The notes below the pieces were generated by a model. The model had not been told where the DNA came from and ran no database searches. It saw only the letters and a program-made list of their open reading frames with translations. A stretch of 64,000 nt of DNA from Heterobilharzia americana (taxonomy: Eukaryota > Platyhelminthes > Trematoda > Strigeidida > Schistosomatidae): NCBI GenBank assembly GCA_944470555.2, contig OX104127.1, positions 127,101,113 through 127,165,112 on the forward strand, given 5' to 3'. Of this stretch, positions 35,671 to 48,316 are shown piece by piece. The position numbers and the translations under genes were made by a program. The stretch's first letter is position 1; every line of letters begins with the position of its first letter.

Positions 35671-35681
35671 GAATTCCAAAT

Positions 35682-37734
35682 GGGTACTAGACCGATTTGT
35701 CCGACTTGTTCTTGCATATTGGCTCCTATGCAGATGTGCAGAGACTGTTTTTTTATAGTATCTCTGTTAGTGGTAAATTAGCAAAAGAAACATCTCATTC
35801 TTTATTCCACAGTTATGTGTAGCTGCAATTCGAAAACTAAACACAAATATCATTTACAGTAATTATGAACAGTAGCCAGCATTGAAATCCCAAGTATAAC
35901 TTTCTTTATATTTTAGACTGATGAATGGTATTGTTCTTGCTGAGAGTTCAACTCAGAACCTATCATTTCAATAAGCTACTGATTCACGATAGCAACTCTC
36001 CAGGGGACAAATTTAGTTCAGATTTTATAACCTGTGATTTTCCATCTCTGATTTGATCAAATCGATCAGCACAAATAGAGTGAAACGCAGTTTCCATATT
36101 TTCCTGCTAGCCACTGTCTATCATCATCAAAGTGAAATTACTGCCAGTTATCTAGGCATTCGCTCATGAGCCCATAGATCAGTAGTGATCAATTAGTTCA
36201 GTTCAACCAATCTCAGAAAATTATAAGCTATCAAAATCTTTTAACTGGCCATTTTCCTGCATACGTCTTACATATATCTCTACACATCATTGAGCAATAG
36301 TATACTGTCTTTCAGTTCTAAAACAGAGTACTTGTGTAAGTGAAAACTTGGGCACTGTGGTAGAATGTAATTCCATATTACTTGTAGGTGATAAATGTAA
36401 GGAAAAGCGTTGGTACCTGGTTTTGTTTAGTGAAAGTATATGCATTTTGCAGAAAGTTGAGAGCATTTCGAGTACAGTAAAAGCAACGAACAAGATATAT
36501 GTGGTGGATTATTGAAAATTATTTGACAATATTTCTCATAAAATGAATTCCTGTAACTAAGCAAATTTGAACTTAAAACTGTCGATAATGAAAAAAGTTT
36601 GGACTGCTACACAAAAGTTGCAGAATAATGAAAGGATTTTTTATCGCACTGTAAACTTTGGAGAATTCAAAGCGTGTACTGACTCTGTATACCATTTAGG
36701 AAATATGACTTACTGAAGTGCTAGACAGTAAATTATTGCAGTTACGTGTATTACTGAAGATATTTAGATTCATAAAATTTATTCAGGAATTCGGTAACAT
36801 AAATTTATGCTAATTACTTGTTTTGTGAGAAAATTGCAGAATGCTAAATGAAGTAATTCTCAATATCTGAAGCCACTGTCTGTTGACCTAATAACACCAT
36901 GAGTAATTGAGTATGGACAACTTGATATTTTGACTTTTATTCTGGTATTACGTATCTGTCTAAACCAAACTGATTAACCACTGCTGATATTCATAATTTC
37001 CGCAAGAATGCTTTAATGTCGCTTTTAACTATACATATTCGTGATAAGTGATTAATTTGTTTAAAACAGAGTATAATTTCAACCAATACCAGTTGCCCAA
37101 GAACTGCGTGTTATAGCATCATGAGTAAATCTCCGGCATTTGAAGCAATAGATACTGATTTCTTGTATCAGTAAGAATAAAAAAATAATTGCAGAAGTAT
37201 CCAGGATACAACCTGAATCAGGGGTCCCACTACTCCAAAGTTTCACTTACAACGACACTGCCAACATATTCAGGTCCCGATCAAGCTAAATAAGCCGATA
37301 TTAACCTAGACTAGAACCTGAAAAATAAAAATGTTTTCAGACTGATAACGTCTTGTTTCAGTATGATATCTGACTGTTCGTTTAATTCATTTTTATGAGT
37401 TATACGTTACTGATGAGACGGTACACGTAGATAAAAGTAGCAGCTAATTTCTTCTAAAAAAACTCATATGGGAAACCTCTAAATATGAAATGAGTATTTA
37501 ATTTTCTTATAGCAGATTACCACTTATGTCATTAAATGTTATCACTACTAGTATTTTAGACAGAAAATTTCGTTTCATACGTCCTATAAATGACAGGAAA
37601 TTTTGATCGATTGGTTCTAAAACGGATGGTAATAGTATACGAAAGATAAGTAAGCAAAACATCGTTATATTGTCACTTATGTGCGAAACTACCTACCAAA
37701 CAATCTAAGGAACATTTCCAATTTTTATCATGAC
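35682..37734. other. Non-coding stretch
   Basis: AT-rich with open frames of at most 68 codons. No gene, RNA or repeat recognised. Confidence 0.55.
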
Positions 37735-37925
37735 TTAGTGTTGACCTGATGGCCCACTGATAACGTCACTGACTTCAACACTGAGTAACATGGGTTCGAA
37801 TTTGAGGTGGGACATCAGTTCCTTTGAGATTGTAGATACGACTTACTGAGGAGTCCCAACAAGCATAAAATCTAGGTCCGAGGATTCCTGCCAAATGCCT
37901 TCAAACAACTGACAGGTACCCTATT
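37735..37925 (+). mobile_element. tRNA-derived SINE, decayed
   Basis: Has 'gatggcccactgataacgtc' (A-box-like, about 37749), 'catgggttcgaatttgaggt' (B-box, about 37790) and 'ttactgaggagtcccaac' (37844-37861), the start of a hammerhead core. The GAAA part is lost. The tail 'ctaggtccgaggattcctg' resembles that of the next copy. Confidence 0.5.
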
Positions 37926-38410
37926 TTTCTGTGTTATGCATTACTTTGGGTTCATTAGTAGTGACTTCGTTTCACACAATTCATGATTCATCAAAACTCT
38001 CACTACATATCAATTTAATATACTGTCTTTGTAAAGGAAATTCACTAACTTCAATAATCGAGTATTTATAGACATATTTAGTACGAGATTTTACTTTTTG
38101 CAAATAACTCTTATTATCAGAAATAAATGACATCTTCTTTCTTATCATTTAATTATTTGAGATAGCCTTAGTTTGTAAGACTAGTATTCCATGTTGGGTG
38201 ATGATTGAAGGTGTGATGATAATTTGGAATACGTTAAAACTAAATTTCTGTCATTCTTCAGATTCCAAAAAAAAGAATTATGGTAATCATTTTAACAGCT
38301 GATTCATATAATGATTCAACTTACATAAAAGATTTATAACACCTATTGCCAGGTCACTGGAGAGAAATCAATGTCATGTTGTCTGTTTCTGATCACCGAC
38401 CGAACTATAT

Positions 38411-38540
38411 TGGTCATTTTGCAGTGTGATCACCAAATGGTGTGACTCACTATCACGGTGCAGTCTAACTGATATCAAGTGGTTGATGTTACCACGACTG
38501 TTAGTGACCCAGTTTGATGGCCACATTGCAAAATGATCCA
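38411..38540. repeat. Diverged inverted repeat, probable SINE remnant
   Basis: 'Tggtcattttgcagtgtgat' at 38411 is mirrored by 'ggccacattgcaaaatgatc' at 38518. Similarity of roughly 50 bp per arm, about 70 percent by eye, with 'ctaactgatatcaagtgg' in the middle. Confidence 0.45.
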
Positions 38541-38649
38541 CAGGACTCTTTAGTCACTCAATACTAAACAACATGAAACCGATTATTCTCCTCTACCAAT
38601 CAAATTCTATCATCCACTGCTGCGGGGGTTCATCACAGCTCTATTATCT

Positions 38650-38815
38650 GAGTGTAACATTTCTGACTGAAATACCGGAAAACTAACTTTCTGATATCCG
38701 AAAGGGTATCGATTTCCTTGAGTTCACAAATCTGTTACTGAAAAATACAAACAAGCTTAAAATCGAGGTCTAAGGCTTCCTGTTGACTCTCTTCAACTAC
38801 ATAACGTAGAGTGGT
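38650..38815 (+). mobile_element. Decayed SINE 3' half
   Basis: 'Acaagcttaaaatcgaggtc' followed by 'taaggcttcctg' aligns with 'acaagcataaaatctaggtc' at 37859. Upstream 'atcgatttccttgag' aligns with 'atcagttcctttgag'. Old copy without ribozyme boxes. Confidence 0.4.
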
Positions 38816-41800
38816 AAAATCATTTCACTATTTTCATCAGAGTTTTAATTACAAAAGTACAAGAGAATAGGATTAGGTAGGAAAGTGTCTGCAGCAGTTC
38901 AGGCTAGCAGATCGAATCATTCTAATAACCATGTGGTTGAAAATATGCAAAACCAAAATAAACTAAATTCAGCCAGAGATTTAAATACATTGATCCTGAC
39001 TAGTTTTCCTGATACTTGCTTCAGTGTTAGACAAAGTGTTAGCTGACTGATGAAAATTTACCCAGCACCATACTTAAACTAAACGCTTTGAAGCAATGTT
39101 ACACCGCTGAATTTAATAGCATACTCAAATAAATCTAGGTTAAAAGATAAACTTCTTTAGTCTAGAAGTGAATTTTTTTATGCAAGCAATTTTCATTCCA
39201 TGTGCCAACATATATTGACCAATAAAGTAAGAAATTTGCTCCGAAATAGAAGTTAGATTTGATTACAAAGAACATATATATTGGTCTAAAAAAAGAGTTC
39301 AAGACGAGTGTGTGATGCAATAATTCCTACGAATTTTTTTGTTTTTTTATTTGAGCATACCCAAAGTAGTTCACTGTGGTGTAGAACAAATAACACACCA
39401 AAGGCAAAGTTTCCTATCTACGAAAGTACGATAGAACTCATCATCTTTGAGTAACTTCGTAGCTTTTTAATTCTTTACGAATCTTTGTAATAGACTTTTC
39501 ATATCTTGATATTTTGAGAAACAATCCATAGTGAGCTGCATTTCATGAGTTTTCAGTGACTTACACCAACGGAATTTTTATTTCTGCTGCGTCAGTCCCC
39601 ATATTTAACTTACCTCACTTCATCACGATACTTTTATTTCATCTGATTGATTACATGCAGTTCTTGGGAAAATAATGAAATTCAAAATCCTTCAAATCAG
39701 TCAATGATTTCTGCTTTTTAGCATCATAAATAAAAATATGCAATTACTTTTAGCTCATTCTTATTTTCTGCGTTAACTGGCACTATTCTGCAGGAAGTAT
39801 CAAGTTCCTACTGAGTTGTTCCACTATAACCTCAGACGTTAACTGTGTTATGCAATGACAATGGGAGTTGTTTTTTCAGCTTCCCTGATCTACTTCTATC
39901 TTGTACAATTTCTCCTTCTTTAATTATCGTTTACAATGCAAATCCGTGTGCTCTGTTCAAATATTGACTCTTTTAGACAAGATATTAAAATTCAGGGAAA
40001 AGATATTTCTCATTTAAATCTATGCAAAATATTTGTTAGCAAATATTTGTGATCATCTCTTATTTACTTAGTTATTTGCTACAAATAATTCAAAGCCGTG
40101 GTAAATCACTCCTTGGAGCATAATTATCATGTCAGAATCATACCTTATGCATTGGCTGAATAGGATAATGTACTCAGCTTGCCCTATTTGTGATAAATAT
40201 GAGTACATACGTCGATTACCGACTTTGTTGATTTTCCCATACTTAATAACTGTATTTCGTAAGTTGTGCTGATGAATACCGAGCAAGACAAATGTGCTAT
40301 TGAAGATTTAGTGTTGCATCATCATTGCCGACATTTAAGTTGAATTCGACAATGTAACCTAGCACTTTGATTCTACGTCCATTTGAAACAAAGACAACCC
40401 TATAATTAACAAAATGTGGTGTCAAGTAACAACTGTCCTTCGTATTGCTTGATATCCATCAACTATTCTTTTGAAAAGAATACGTGAAATTACGGTTAAG
40501 GCTGTGTTACAAGTTTTTCATACTCAGATGTATATGAGAAAAGTACACTGAGATGTTTCGATTTTCGTTACATTTTACTTTAATTCTGATGCATCCAACT
40601 GTATCCTCAAAATAGTTTAGGCAAGCTCCAACAATAGGTTAATGCATGAAACATATCGGTATGATACTGGTCTAAATTACTTTCAATATTTTTAGGAGAG
40701 TATTACTATGAAGCACTACCTATTATTTACTTGATCTTATTATTGTTACGCTTTCATCACTCGTTACACCGACTGCAAAAAGGAAAATATGAATCCCATA
40801 CAAGTATAGTTTGTTGTATTGTTTTATTTATATTGAAGGAAATTCTGAGATTTGATTTTCTAGTTATGTTGCATGACACGAATCAATAGCTTGTCATTGA
40901 CCCCTCAGTCATTTCCGTCTAATTCATATTTCCGAAACACGTGAATGTTAAAAGGAGTCAGTTAATATGTACTATGAAAATTATGGTGAATTGTCAACAG
41001 GTAATGCAGTTGTATATATATACGACTCAAACCGCAATCATATAGCAATACTAGCGTGTAGAAAACATATCGCCTTCACGGCAAATGTTCACTGCAAAAC
41101 CATAGAAAGCTTAAACAGAATACATTATAAAAGTGTATTTTCCACCTTGTGTAGGAGATACTAAAAATTTTAACATCGCAAATAAAAGTGATTATAAGCT
41201 GTAAAGTTGTAAAATATCAACTTTTTAGAAATACCTCTCAGTAAAATGACTTCTTGAAATAAGGCTGTGTAGATTATATAGTGATGCCATTATATAACTT
41301 CAATCAATAAAAGGACCGCAATAACAAAAGTGAGGGTAAGAATACACCAAATCTGTAAACCTATTTCATAACGAAATGTAAAGATAAAAGACTGAATATA
41401 CAAACCAAATAAATGTTACCCAAATATATTTCCAACGAATAGTCATTGAAAGAACAGTATCCTTACTTTTGACCTCGTAAATATAAACTATAATTAACGG
41501 CCAGATCTCAGACACGAGTTTCGTAATAGTTTAAGTATGAAGGATGAGTTTGCCACCACCTATCTAGCTGCCCATACTCCAAATATAACTGTATCATCTC
41601 TAGAGCCAAACTCCTGCTTATTATTCATTTCTCAACAAAGTTCTAGCAGTCAACTCCTGTTTACCGTGATCGGCAATTTCTCTGGAGATAAATTTGTTCT
41701 TTAAAGTCTGTCTTCTTTTATTACTCTTTTGTCGTGTGAACTCAATTTTTTGACTGATGGAGTGATTGGGATGAACTAGTCAGAGTTTATTGATAAAAGA

Positions 41801-42241
41801 ACTCTACATGTGTTCAAATTGTTTTCTCATCATATAGTATTTATGCACAAGTTCCTCAACTTCATCTTTTGATAAGCGAATGAACCTAAGAAGACAAATA
41901 TTAGACTTATCTGAATGCAACAACAACAAATTCCTTATATTTACCTCTGAACTAAAAACTCAGTGACTGAATTCAGTTATCTAGATAGGTAACATGAGGA
42001 AAGGAAATTCACCAATAAATAGCAAAACACTTGCGTACCCATATAATCATACAAGGTAAGGTTTTTACAAACAACAGATGAGAAATTTGAGCAAATACCT
42101 CGAACATACCATTCAAAAAGAAGAACATTTATCCCCAATATCCAATCAGTGATTAGCTGACAATAAAAATGATATTAAGTAAGACCATCACAGAATCTAT
42201 TAAAGTACACTATTTGAGCTACTGTTACGTTCCAATTTTAA
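38816..42241. other. Non-coding stretch
   Basis: About 3.4 kb, AT-rich. Open frames are at most 72 codons (40068-40286 minus). Nothing recognised. Confidence 0.6.
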
Positions 42242-43325
42242 ATCATTATGATTATTTTTATTATTTATCCATTGGGTTTCTAATGAAACATACGGATTCA
42301 ATGGCACGTATCCAGTGCACTCTCTCCTCTGAAATCTTTTCAACCTGACTCCACGACTACCCACAACCTCTCATTTCTACCTCACACTATCTCCTCCATG
42401 TCACCCTCACCTCCGACGCTCAACTCGTAGCTTCCCATCAGATTTCCACTACAGGCCACTAGAGGCCCTTGCCTGACGCGTCATGTCCCCAGTCGGTCCT
42501 CTCCTCAGTGTATGCCCAATCCAATCCAATCCATCTCCACTCCCTTCCAATGCATATTTGTTCAGCGACAGCTTCTTGCTTGGTTCGTCACCAACCACAG
42601 TGAGTTCCTTCTTGCTGATTCTTATTATTCTGGCAGTCCATCTGATCTTCAGTAACCAGTTAGCGTAGGTGGCAGTTGTTGATGAATGTCTGTAGTTTGT
42701 CGGAAATGCCTTTCGTAACGTGCCGCCAAGTCTCTCAACCATCATATAGAAGCACTGACTTACTTGACTGAATTAGTGTTGAAGATGCGGATGTTGTTGA
42801 CGCTTTGTGCTGAGAGCAGAAGATCTCCACATTGGTTTCAGGCTGCTGAACGCCTGTCTTGCTGTCTTTCCCATCCTGACTGGCTTTCGCGTCCTCGTCC
42901 TCGTCCTCGTCCTGGTCGTCGTCCGTGCCGCTGCCGCTGCCGCTGCCACCACCGCCTGCAGTTGAAACAGTGCTGCCTGCCTAGATAGGTGAAGGAGGCT
43001 ACTTCCCTTAAGTTTCCCCTGTTGATGGTGATTGGAGCTTGGTGTTGCTGTTGTTGTTGGTGGTGGTGGTGATGGTGGTGGTGGTGTGGGTTGAGTATCT
43101 TCATCACCTCTGTCTTCTTTACGTTCACCTGAAGGAAGTCTCGTCTTCCTTCGCTGCCCTGTCTCGCCTCTTCTGTCAACTTGTTAGTTTTCGCCTGTAC
43201 ATCTTCAAGTTTGTGTGACATTAGACATAAGTCATCGGCGAAATCCAAATCTTCGAGATTCTTTTCCCCGGTAAAACAGCCTATCCCCCCCCTCTTCTCA
43301 CTACTCACTGTTTCTTGCATGATCC

Positions 43326-43360
43326 AGTCCAGTCCAGTCCAGTCCAGTCGAGTCCAGTCC
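43326..43360 (-). repeat. (TGGAC)n tract, 7 units, copy B
   Basis: Seven units with CGACT at position three on the minus strand, identical to the tract in copy A'. Confidence 0.98.
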
Positions 43361-44139
43361 AGTGCACCACTATCAGGAAGATGATTGGTGATAGTAGGTG
43401 GCAGCCTTGTCTTACTCCTGTCTTCACTTCAAAGGTGTCACTGAGCTTCCTATTGTGAATTACTTGTCTGGCATGTGGCGTCTTCATGTAGCTGTTGTTG
43501 AATGAGATTGATAAAGGTTTGTGGTACTAAACGCGTAGTGTGGAAGCAGTCGCCTGTCAAATTACTTGTCGGTCGAGGCTGTCGAACGCCGGCCTTTTCA
43601 GAGTCGATGAAGTTGAGGTGGAGAGTTGAGTAGACTGTCATTCTATACTGTGTTCTATGATGATGCGTAGTGTAGTGTTGCAGTTTAGTCCTCACTTGAT
43701 TTGTACATGCTGAAGCCAGCCAGCCAGCCAGCATGTTTCTGTCGTAATCCTTTTAAATCCAGTGCATCCTTTAGTCCCTCCAGGATGATGCGACTTACTA
43801 TTTTGCTTGGGGTGATGGGGACAGCAATAAGATTCCCTGCCAGTCCTTGCAAACACTCAGGTCCCTCTTTCTTGGGAGTTTGACAAGGTAACCCTTCTTC
43901 CAATCAATAAACAGGTACCTTCCATTCCTTCCCTCCAAACCTTCTGCAGTATTGGTGTGAGCATGTCCACTGTTGTCTCTGTGTCTGTTTTCAGTACATC
44001 TGGCAGGATTCCATCTGGTCCTGCTGCTTTCCAGCATCTCAGTAGCCTTATGGCATTCAGGACTTCATTCTGATTTTGTAGGAGGGATTGTGACACTGAT
44101 AGTTCTGTGACTGGGCTGCTGGTGGTATTTCTGGACGAG

Positions 44140-44172
44140 GTCCAGGTGGTGTGGTGGTGGTGGTGGTGGCTG
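44140..44172 (-). repeat. (CCA)n tract in RTE copy B
   Basis: Trinucleotide run coding a polyproline stretch between endonuclease and RT. Copy D has a shorter interrupted version at about 59574-59602. Copy C has no such run. Confidence 0.9.
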
Positions 44173-45081
44173 TGGTCGATTCACGAGCTTTTCGAAGTGT
44201 TCAGACCATCGTTTCCTTTGTTTCTCCTCTTTGGTAATTAGATTTCCTTCATCATCTTTCATTGGTTTCATCTGTGTTGATCTCTTCCAGCCTAAATAGT
44301 AACCTGATTATTTGATATAATATTGTCAGGTCTTTCCTACATGCAGCAGCCTGTTCTGCTTCACTTGCCAATGTGTCATGGAAGTGTCTTTTGTCTCCCC
44401 GCACACTCTTCTTCACTCTTTGTCCAGTCTAGTGTTTTATACACTGTATTCACTTCCTATTTTCGTTGTTCGTCCCTGCACTGCATTGGTTCATCTTCTG
44501 CTTCACCATCACCATCTTCCTCTCCCTCCTCCATCACCTTCCATGTGACCGTCGAGATCCACTCCTTGTCTTGTTCTACTTCTCCTTCCTTTCTAATACG
44601 GTTATGCAGGTTGCCGTCCACATAGCTTTCAAAGAGTTCCAGTGTTCATGCACACAGGTTTCTTCACCGATGTTGCTCGATATCTCCCATTTTGTCCTGA
44701 TGACTGACTGACATGAAGATTTCCTTTGTAGTTTCGTCCTTCAGTGGAGTTTCTGTTCTGGGTGAACGTTGAACTTGAACTGTGGTCTATCATCACCGAC
44801 TTCCTTGAATTGAAGGCTTTCAACTTGATTTGGAAGGTTCCTTGCACCTACATCTGCTCCCCTTCTTGACCTTGTGTCAAGTAAGCTGGCTGCGTCTCCA
44901 CTCTTTTCACATTGAAATGAGGTTGATCTGATTTTCAGTGTGTTTTGGTGTCTGGTGAAATGCACGTTGCTTTGTGGATATCCTTGTGATTGAACACAGT
45001 GCCTCCAATCATCGAGTCGTTGAGTGGGCAGAATTCTGCAAACAATTCTCCATTCTCCCTCGTCATTTCACCGAGTGCTTC

Positions 45082-45892
45082 CGCAATTTTCATTAGACAA
45101 GGCATGCTTCATTTTTTTTAGTTGATAGGAAGATACTGGTCACTGATTACTTCCGCTATGCCGATGAGTTAAGTAAATAACCCCCAGTTTCTTCTGTTAT
45201 TTTCGCTTAGAATGCAGTGGTTACCTTTTTGAAGAATGTATTTCTTTTTTAGAGGTTTTTCAAGTACAGAGATAATACAGAATAAAAATACTATCCATTT
45301 TCAGTTACATCCATAATCATACGATAGAATCTTAGTATACAAAAATTTGAACAAATAGCCAATTGCACATAGAAACTATTTGAAATCCCATCAAAATAGT
45401 AACTAGAAGTTACTAGTTGTCACTGAAATAGAATGAAATTTTTGAACAGAAATTTGTTATGATTCGGTTGAAAATCTATTTTCAAGCTCATTCTAAACAC
45501 GGAAATGCACGAAGCAAGCGCAAGTAGGAATAAACACTTATTCATGGGCACCAAGTAAAATCAAAATGTCTCATATACAGCTTTCAGTAACAGTTATCTG
45601 TCGCACTTATCCCATTTGTCGCCAATCGATGAACGACCCTAATCCCCATCTCCCCCTACCAGAAGTAGACTATTTATTTAATGTTGATCGAATTCTCCTG
45701 CTAATCATGGTGAACATTTTATGAGGACATAAAAATAGGTAAAAACAGTTTCTTAACAAAGTTGATAAGTGAAAATCGTGACGAAAACATCCATTATCGT
45801 ATTCCCTTATTTCTAGTCGTGGTGAACTTGAATCGATAGTTGAATGTAACCGTCTAAGCATTTATTAGTAGGAGAGGATATGCCTGGGAGGC
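45082..45892. other. Unique gap between RTE copies B and C
   Basis: AT-rich, no open frame above 63 codons. Contains one copy of the target-site duplication of copy C at its right end. Confidence 0.6.
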
Positions 45893-45905
45893 GGTAGTTC
45901 GAGAT
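45893..45905. repeat. Target-site duplication of RTE copy C (3' side)
   Basis: GGTAGTTCGAGAT, identical to 49212-49224. A 13-bp direct repeat flanking the element. Confidence 0.9.
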
Positions 45906-45919
45906 TATTATTATTATTA

Positions 45920-47598
45920 TTAGTCCCTTGGCTTCCTAATGGAACATAGGGCTTCAGTAGCACGTCTCCAGTGAACTCTGTTCCCTAAGATCTTTTGAAC
46001 CTGGTTCCACGACAGCCCACAAGCTCTCATTTCCTTCTCGCACGATCTCCTCCATGTCACCCTCACCTCAGACGCCCAACTCGTCGCTTCCCATGGGGAT
46101 TCCACTCGACGGCCTGACGCGTCATGTCCTCAGTCGGCCTTCTCAGTGCATGCCCAATCCATCTCCACTTCTTCATGCATATTTGTTGCGTGATAGGTTC
46201 TTGGTTGGTTCGTTCCCAGAGATCCTTCTTGCTTATTCTCATTATTCTGGCCATCTGATCTTCAGTAGCGAGCCAGCGTAAGCAGTTGTTGATGAATGTC
46301 TGTAATTTATTGGAAATCCCTTTCGTGACGCTTCAAGTCTCTGAACCATACAGTAGCACTAACTTGACTGAAGTTGGTGTTGAAAATCCGGATGTTGTTC
46401 CACATGCTGAGTGCAGATCTCCACACTGGTTTCAGGCTAATGAACGCCTGTCTTGCTGTCTTTCCAATTCTGACTCTGACATACTCGTCTGTGCCTGTGC
46501 TGCCTGTAGTTGAAACAGTGCTTTCTAGGTAGATGTAGGTGAAGGAGGTTACTTCCTTTAAGTTTCTCCCGTTCATGGTGACTGGAATTTGTTGGTGGTG
46601 GTGGTGCGGTATCTTCATTACCTCTGTCTTCTCTATATTCACCTGAAGTCCGGTCTTTGTTGCTTTTTCTGTCAACTTGTTAGTTTTCGCCTGCAGATCT
46701 TCAAGTTTATGTGACATCAGGCACAAGTCATCGGAGAAATCCAAGTCTTCTAGGTTCTTTTCCGCTGTCCAGCAAGTTTATCCTTCTCTTCTCGCTCCCC
46801 ACTGTTTGCTGCATGATCCAGTCCACTACAATCACGAATATCATGGGGATAGTAGGCAACCTTGTTTCACTCCTGTCTTCATTTCAAAAGCATCACTGAG
46901 CTTCCCATTGTGAATTACTTGGCATGTGGCATCTTCATATAGTTGTTGAATGAGGCGGATAAAGGTTTGCGGTACTCCGTAGTATTGAAGCATTTTCCAA
47001 ATTACCTCTCAGTCGACGCTGTCAAAGGCCTTCTCAAAGTCGATGAAGTTGAGGTAGAGAGCTGATCGCCATTCTATGCTCTGTTCTATGATGATGCGTA
47101 GTGTAGCGTTGCAATTTGATCCGCACATGATTTGTACTTCCTGAATCCAGCCAGCCTGTTCCGGTCGTAGTTTTGAATCCAGTGCATCTTTAAGCCTCTC
47201 CAGGATGATGCGGCTCAATATTTTACTTGCATTGGGTGGACAGGAGAGTGATTCCGCGTCAGTTCTTGCAGACACTGAGGTCACCCTACTTCGGCAGTTT
47301 GACAAGGTAACCCTTCTTCGAATCATTGGCCAGGTACCTTCTCTTCCTTCCACACTTTCTGCAATAGTGGTGTGAGCATGTCTGCTGTTGTCTCTGCGTC
47401 TGTTCTCAGTGCTTCTGGCGATATCCCGTCTGGTTTTGCTGCTTTCCCACATTTCAGTAGCTTTATGGCGTTCAGGACTTCCACTTTTGTTGGAAGACTT
47501 ATGTTCGCTTGTAGTTCTGTTGCTGTGCTGAAGGTGGAATTTCTGGACGAAGTGCAGGTGGTTGTCGATTCAAGAGCTTCTTGAAGTGGTCGGCCCAT
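45920..47598 (-). pseudogene. RTE reverse transcriptase and C-terminus, copy C
   Basis: Minus-strand blocks in order: EVLNAIKLLKCGKAAKPDGI (47323-47598 frame), SRIILERLKDALDSKLRPEQ and LNFIDFEKAFDSVD (47009-47452 frame, RT motif A intact), then LDFSDDLCLM with the catalytic box FSDD (46728-46739; FADD in the other copies), NLKEVTSFTY, WIGHALRR (about 46140), and a C-terminus with SWNQVQKI and RATEALCS. At least four frames are used. The Ala-to-Ser change beside the catalytic aspartates is unusual but not necessarily inactivating. Confidence 0.75.
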
Positions 47599-48017
47599 TG
47601 TTTCCTTTGTTTCTCTTCTTTCGTAATTAAATTTCTTTCTTCATCTTTTATTGGTTTCATCTGTGTTGATCTCTTCCCTGATAGTAACCTTGTTATTTGA
47701 TGCAATGTTGTCAGGTCTCTGTCTCTCTTACCAGCAGCCTGTTCTGCTCCACTTGCCAGTGTGTCGTAGAAGTGTCTTTTGTCTTTCAGTGCACTCTTCT
47801 TCACTTCTTTATCCAGTGTTTTATACATTGTGCTCAGTTCCTCTTGTCGTTGAGCATCCTTGCACTGGTTTATCTTCTGCTTCACCATCCTCCTCTCCTC
47901 TATCAGCTTCCAGGTATCCGTCGAGATCCATTCCTTATCTTCTTTCTTCTTCCTTCCTGATACGGCTGTGCAGGTTTCTTCCCACATCTCTTTCAAAGAC
48001 TTCCAGTGTTCTTCCAC
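47499..48017 (-). pseudogene. RTE linker region, copy C
   Basis: A 172-codon frame between endonuclease and RT. Charged and probably helical, with GRKKKEDKEWIS, DKEVKKSALKDKRHF, and ITKEEKQRKQWADHFKKLLN (about residues 125-149), a block conserved just before the RT domain of RTE elements. It continues in another frame into the RT. Confidence 0.75.
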
Positions 48018-48316
48018 ACAGGTTTCTTCAGGGATGTTCCTCGATATCTCCCATTTTGTCTTGATGGCTGCTTTGAAGATCTCCTTTGTAGTTTCATCCT
48101 TCAGTTTTCGAGTGTTGTACTTGAACTGTGGTCTATCATCAGCTTCCTTGAAGGCTTTTAACTTGATTTGGAAGTTAGGTTCCTTGCACTAGATAGTGAG
48201 TGGTGTGAACCTACATCTGCTCCTCTTCTTGCCCTTGTGTCAAGTAGACTGCGTCTCCATTTTCTTGAGATTGAGATAAAATCGATCTGATTTTTAGTGT
48301 GTCCATCAGGTAAAAT

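Larger units (their letters stand above)
32825..35681 (-). repeat. Right arm of 2.9-kb inverted duplication
   Basis: Reverse complement of 25718-28654 with very few differences apart from the TGGAC count and one His/Gln codon shift. The RTE continues past the inner breakpoint and SINE-like sequence appears to continue past the outer one, so this arm looks ancestral. Spacer between arms is about 4.17 kb. Confidence 0.95.
42449..44965 (-). pseudogene. RTE polyprotein remnant, copy B
   Basis: Minus-strand segments in order: the end of the endonuclease (ISPDTKTH-like, 44741-44965), a linker with a proline run, NAIRLLRCWKAAGPDGILPD (about 43990-44055, the RT N-terminal signature), LNFIDSEKAGVRQP-like (motif A, damaged: DYEKAFDSVD in relatives), GVRQGCHLL (about 43400), LDFADDLCLMSHKLED (catalytic box) and WIGHTLRR (about 42500). 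Several frame changes separate them, including the 7-unit TGGAC tract. Motif A has lost its FDSVD core, so the RT would be dead even without frameshifts. Confidence 0.75.
42242..45081 (-). mobile_element. RTE-clade element, copy B (5'-truncated)
   Basis: A 2.8-kb minus-strand copy, very close to copy D (several translated segments are identical, for example 44741-44965 versus 58781-59005). The 3' tail on the minus strand is TAAATAATAAAA-like. The 5' end is truncated at 45081 inside the endonuclease region, where copy D continues. FADD lies at 43231-43242. 'Caatttt' occurs just outside both ends and could be part of a target-site duplication, but this is too short to rely on. Confidence 0.85.

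Noticed and set aside
44323..44711. Ser/Leu/Phe-rich open frames resembling membrane or secreted proteins
   Set aside because: Antisense of the Lys/Glu-rich RTE linker, which gives Ser/Phe/Leu-rich complements; mirrored at 59035-59369.
47651..48064. 137-codon plus-strand frame
   Set aside because: Antisense to the RTE linker of copy C.
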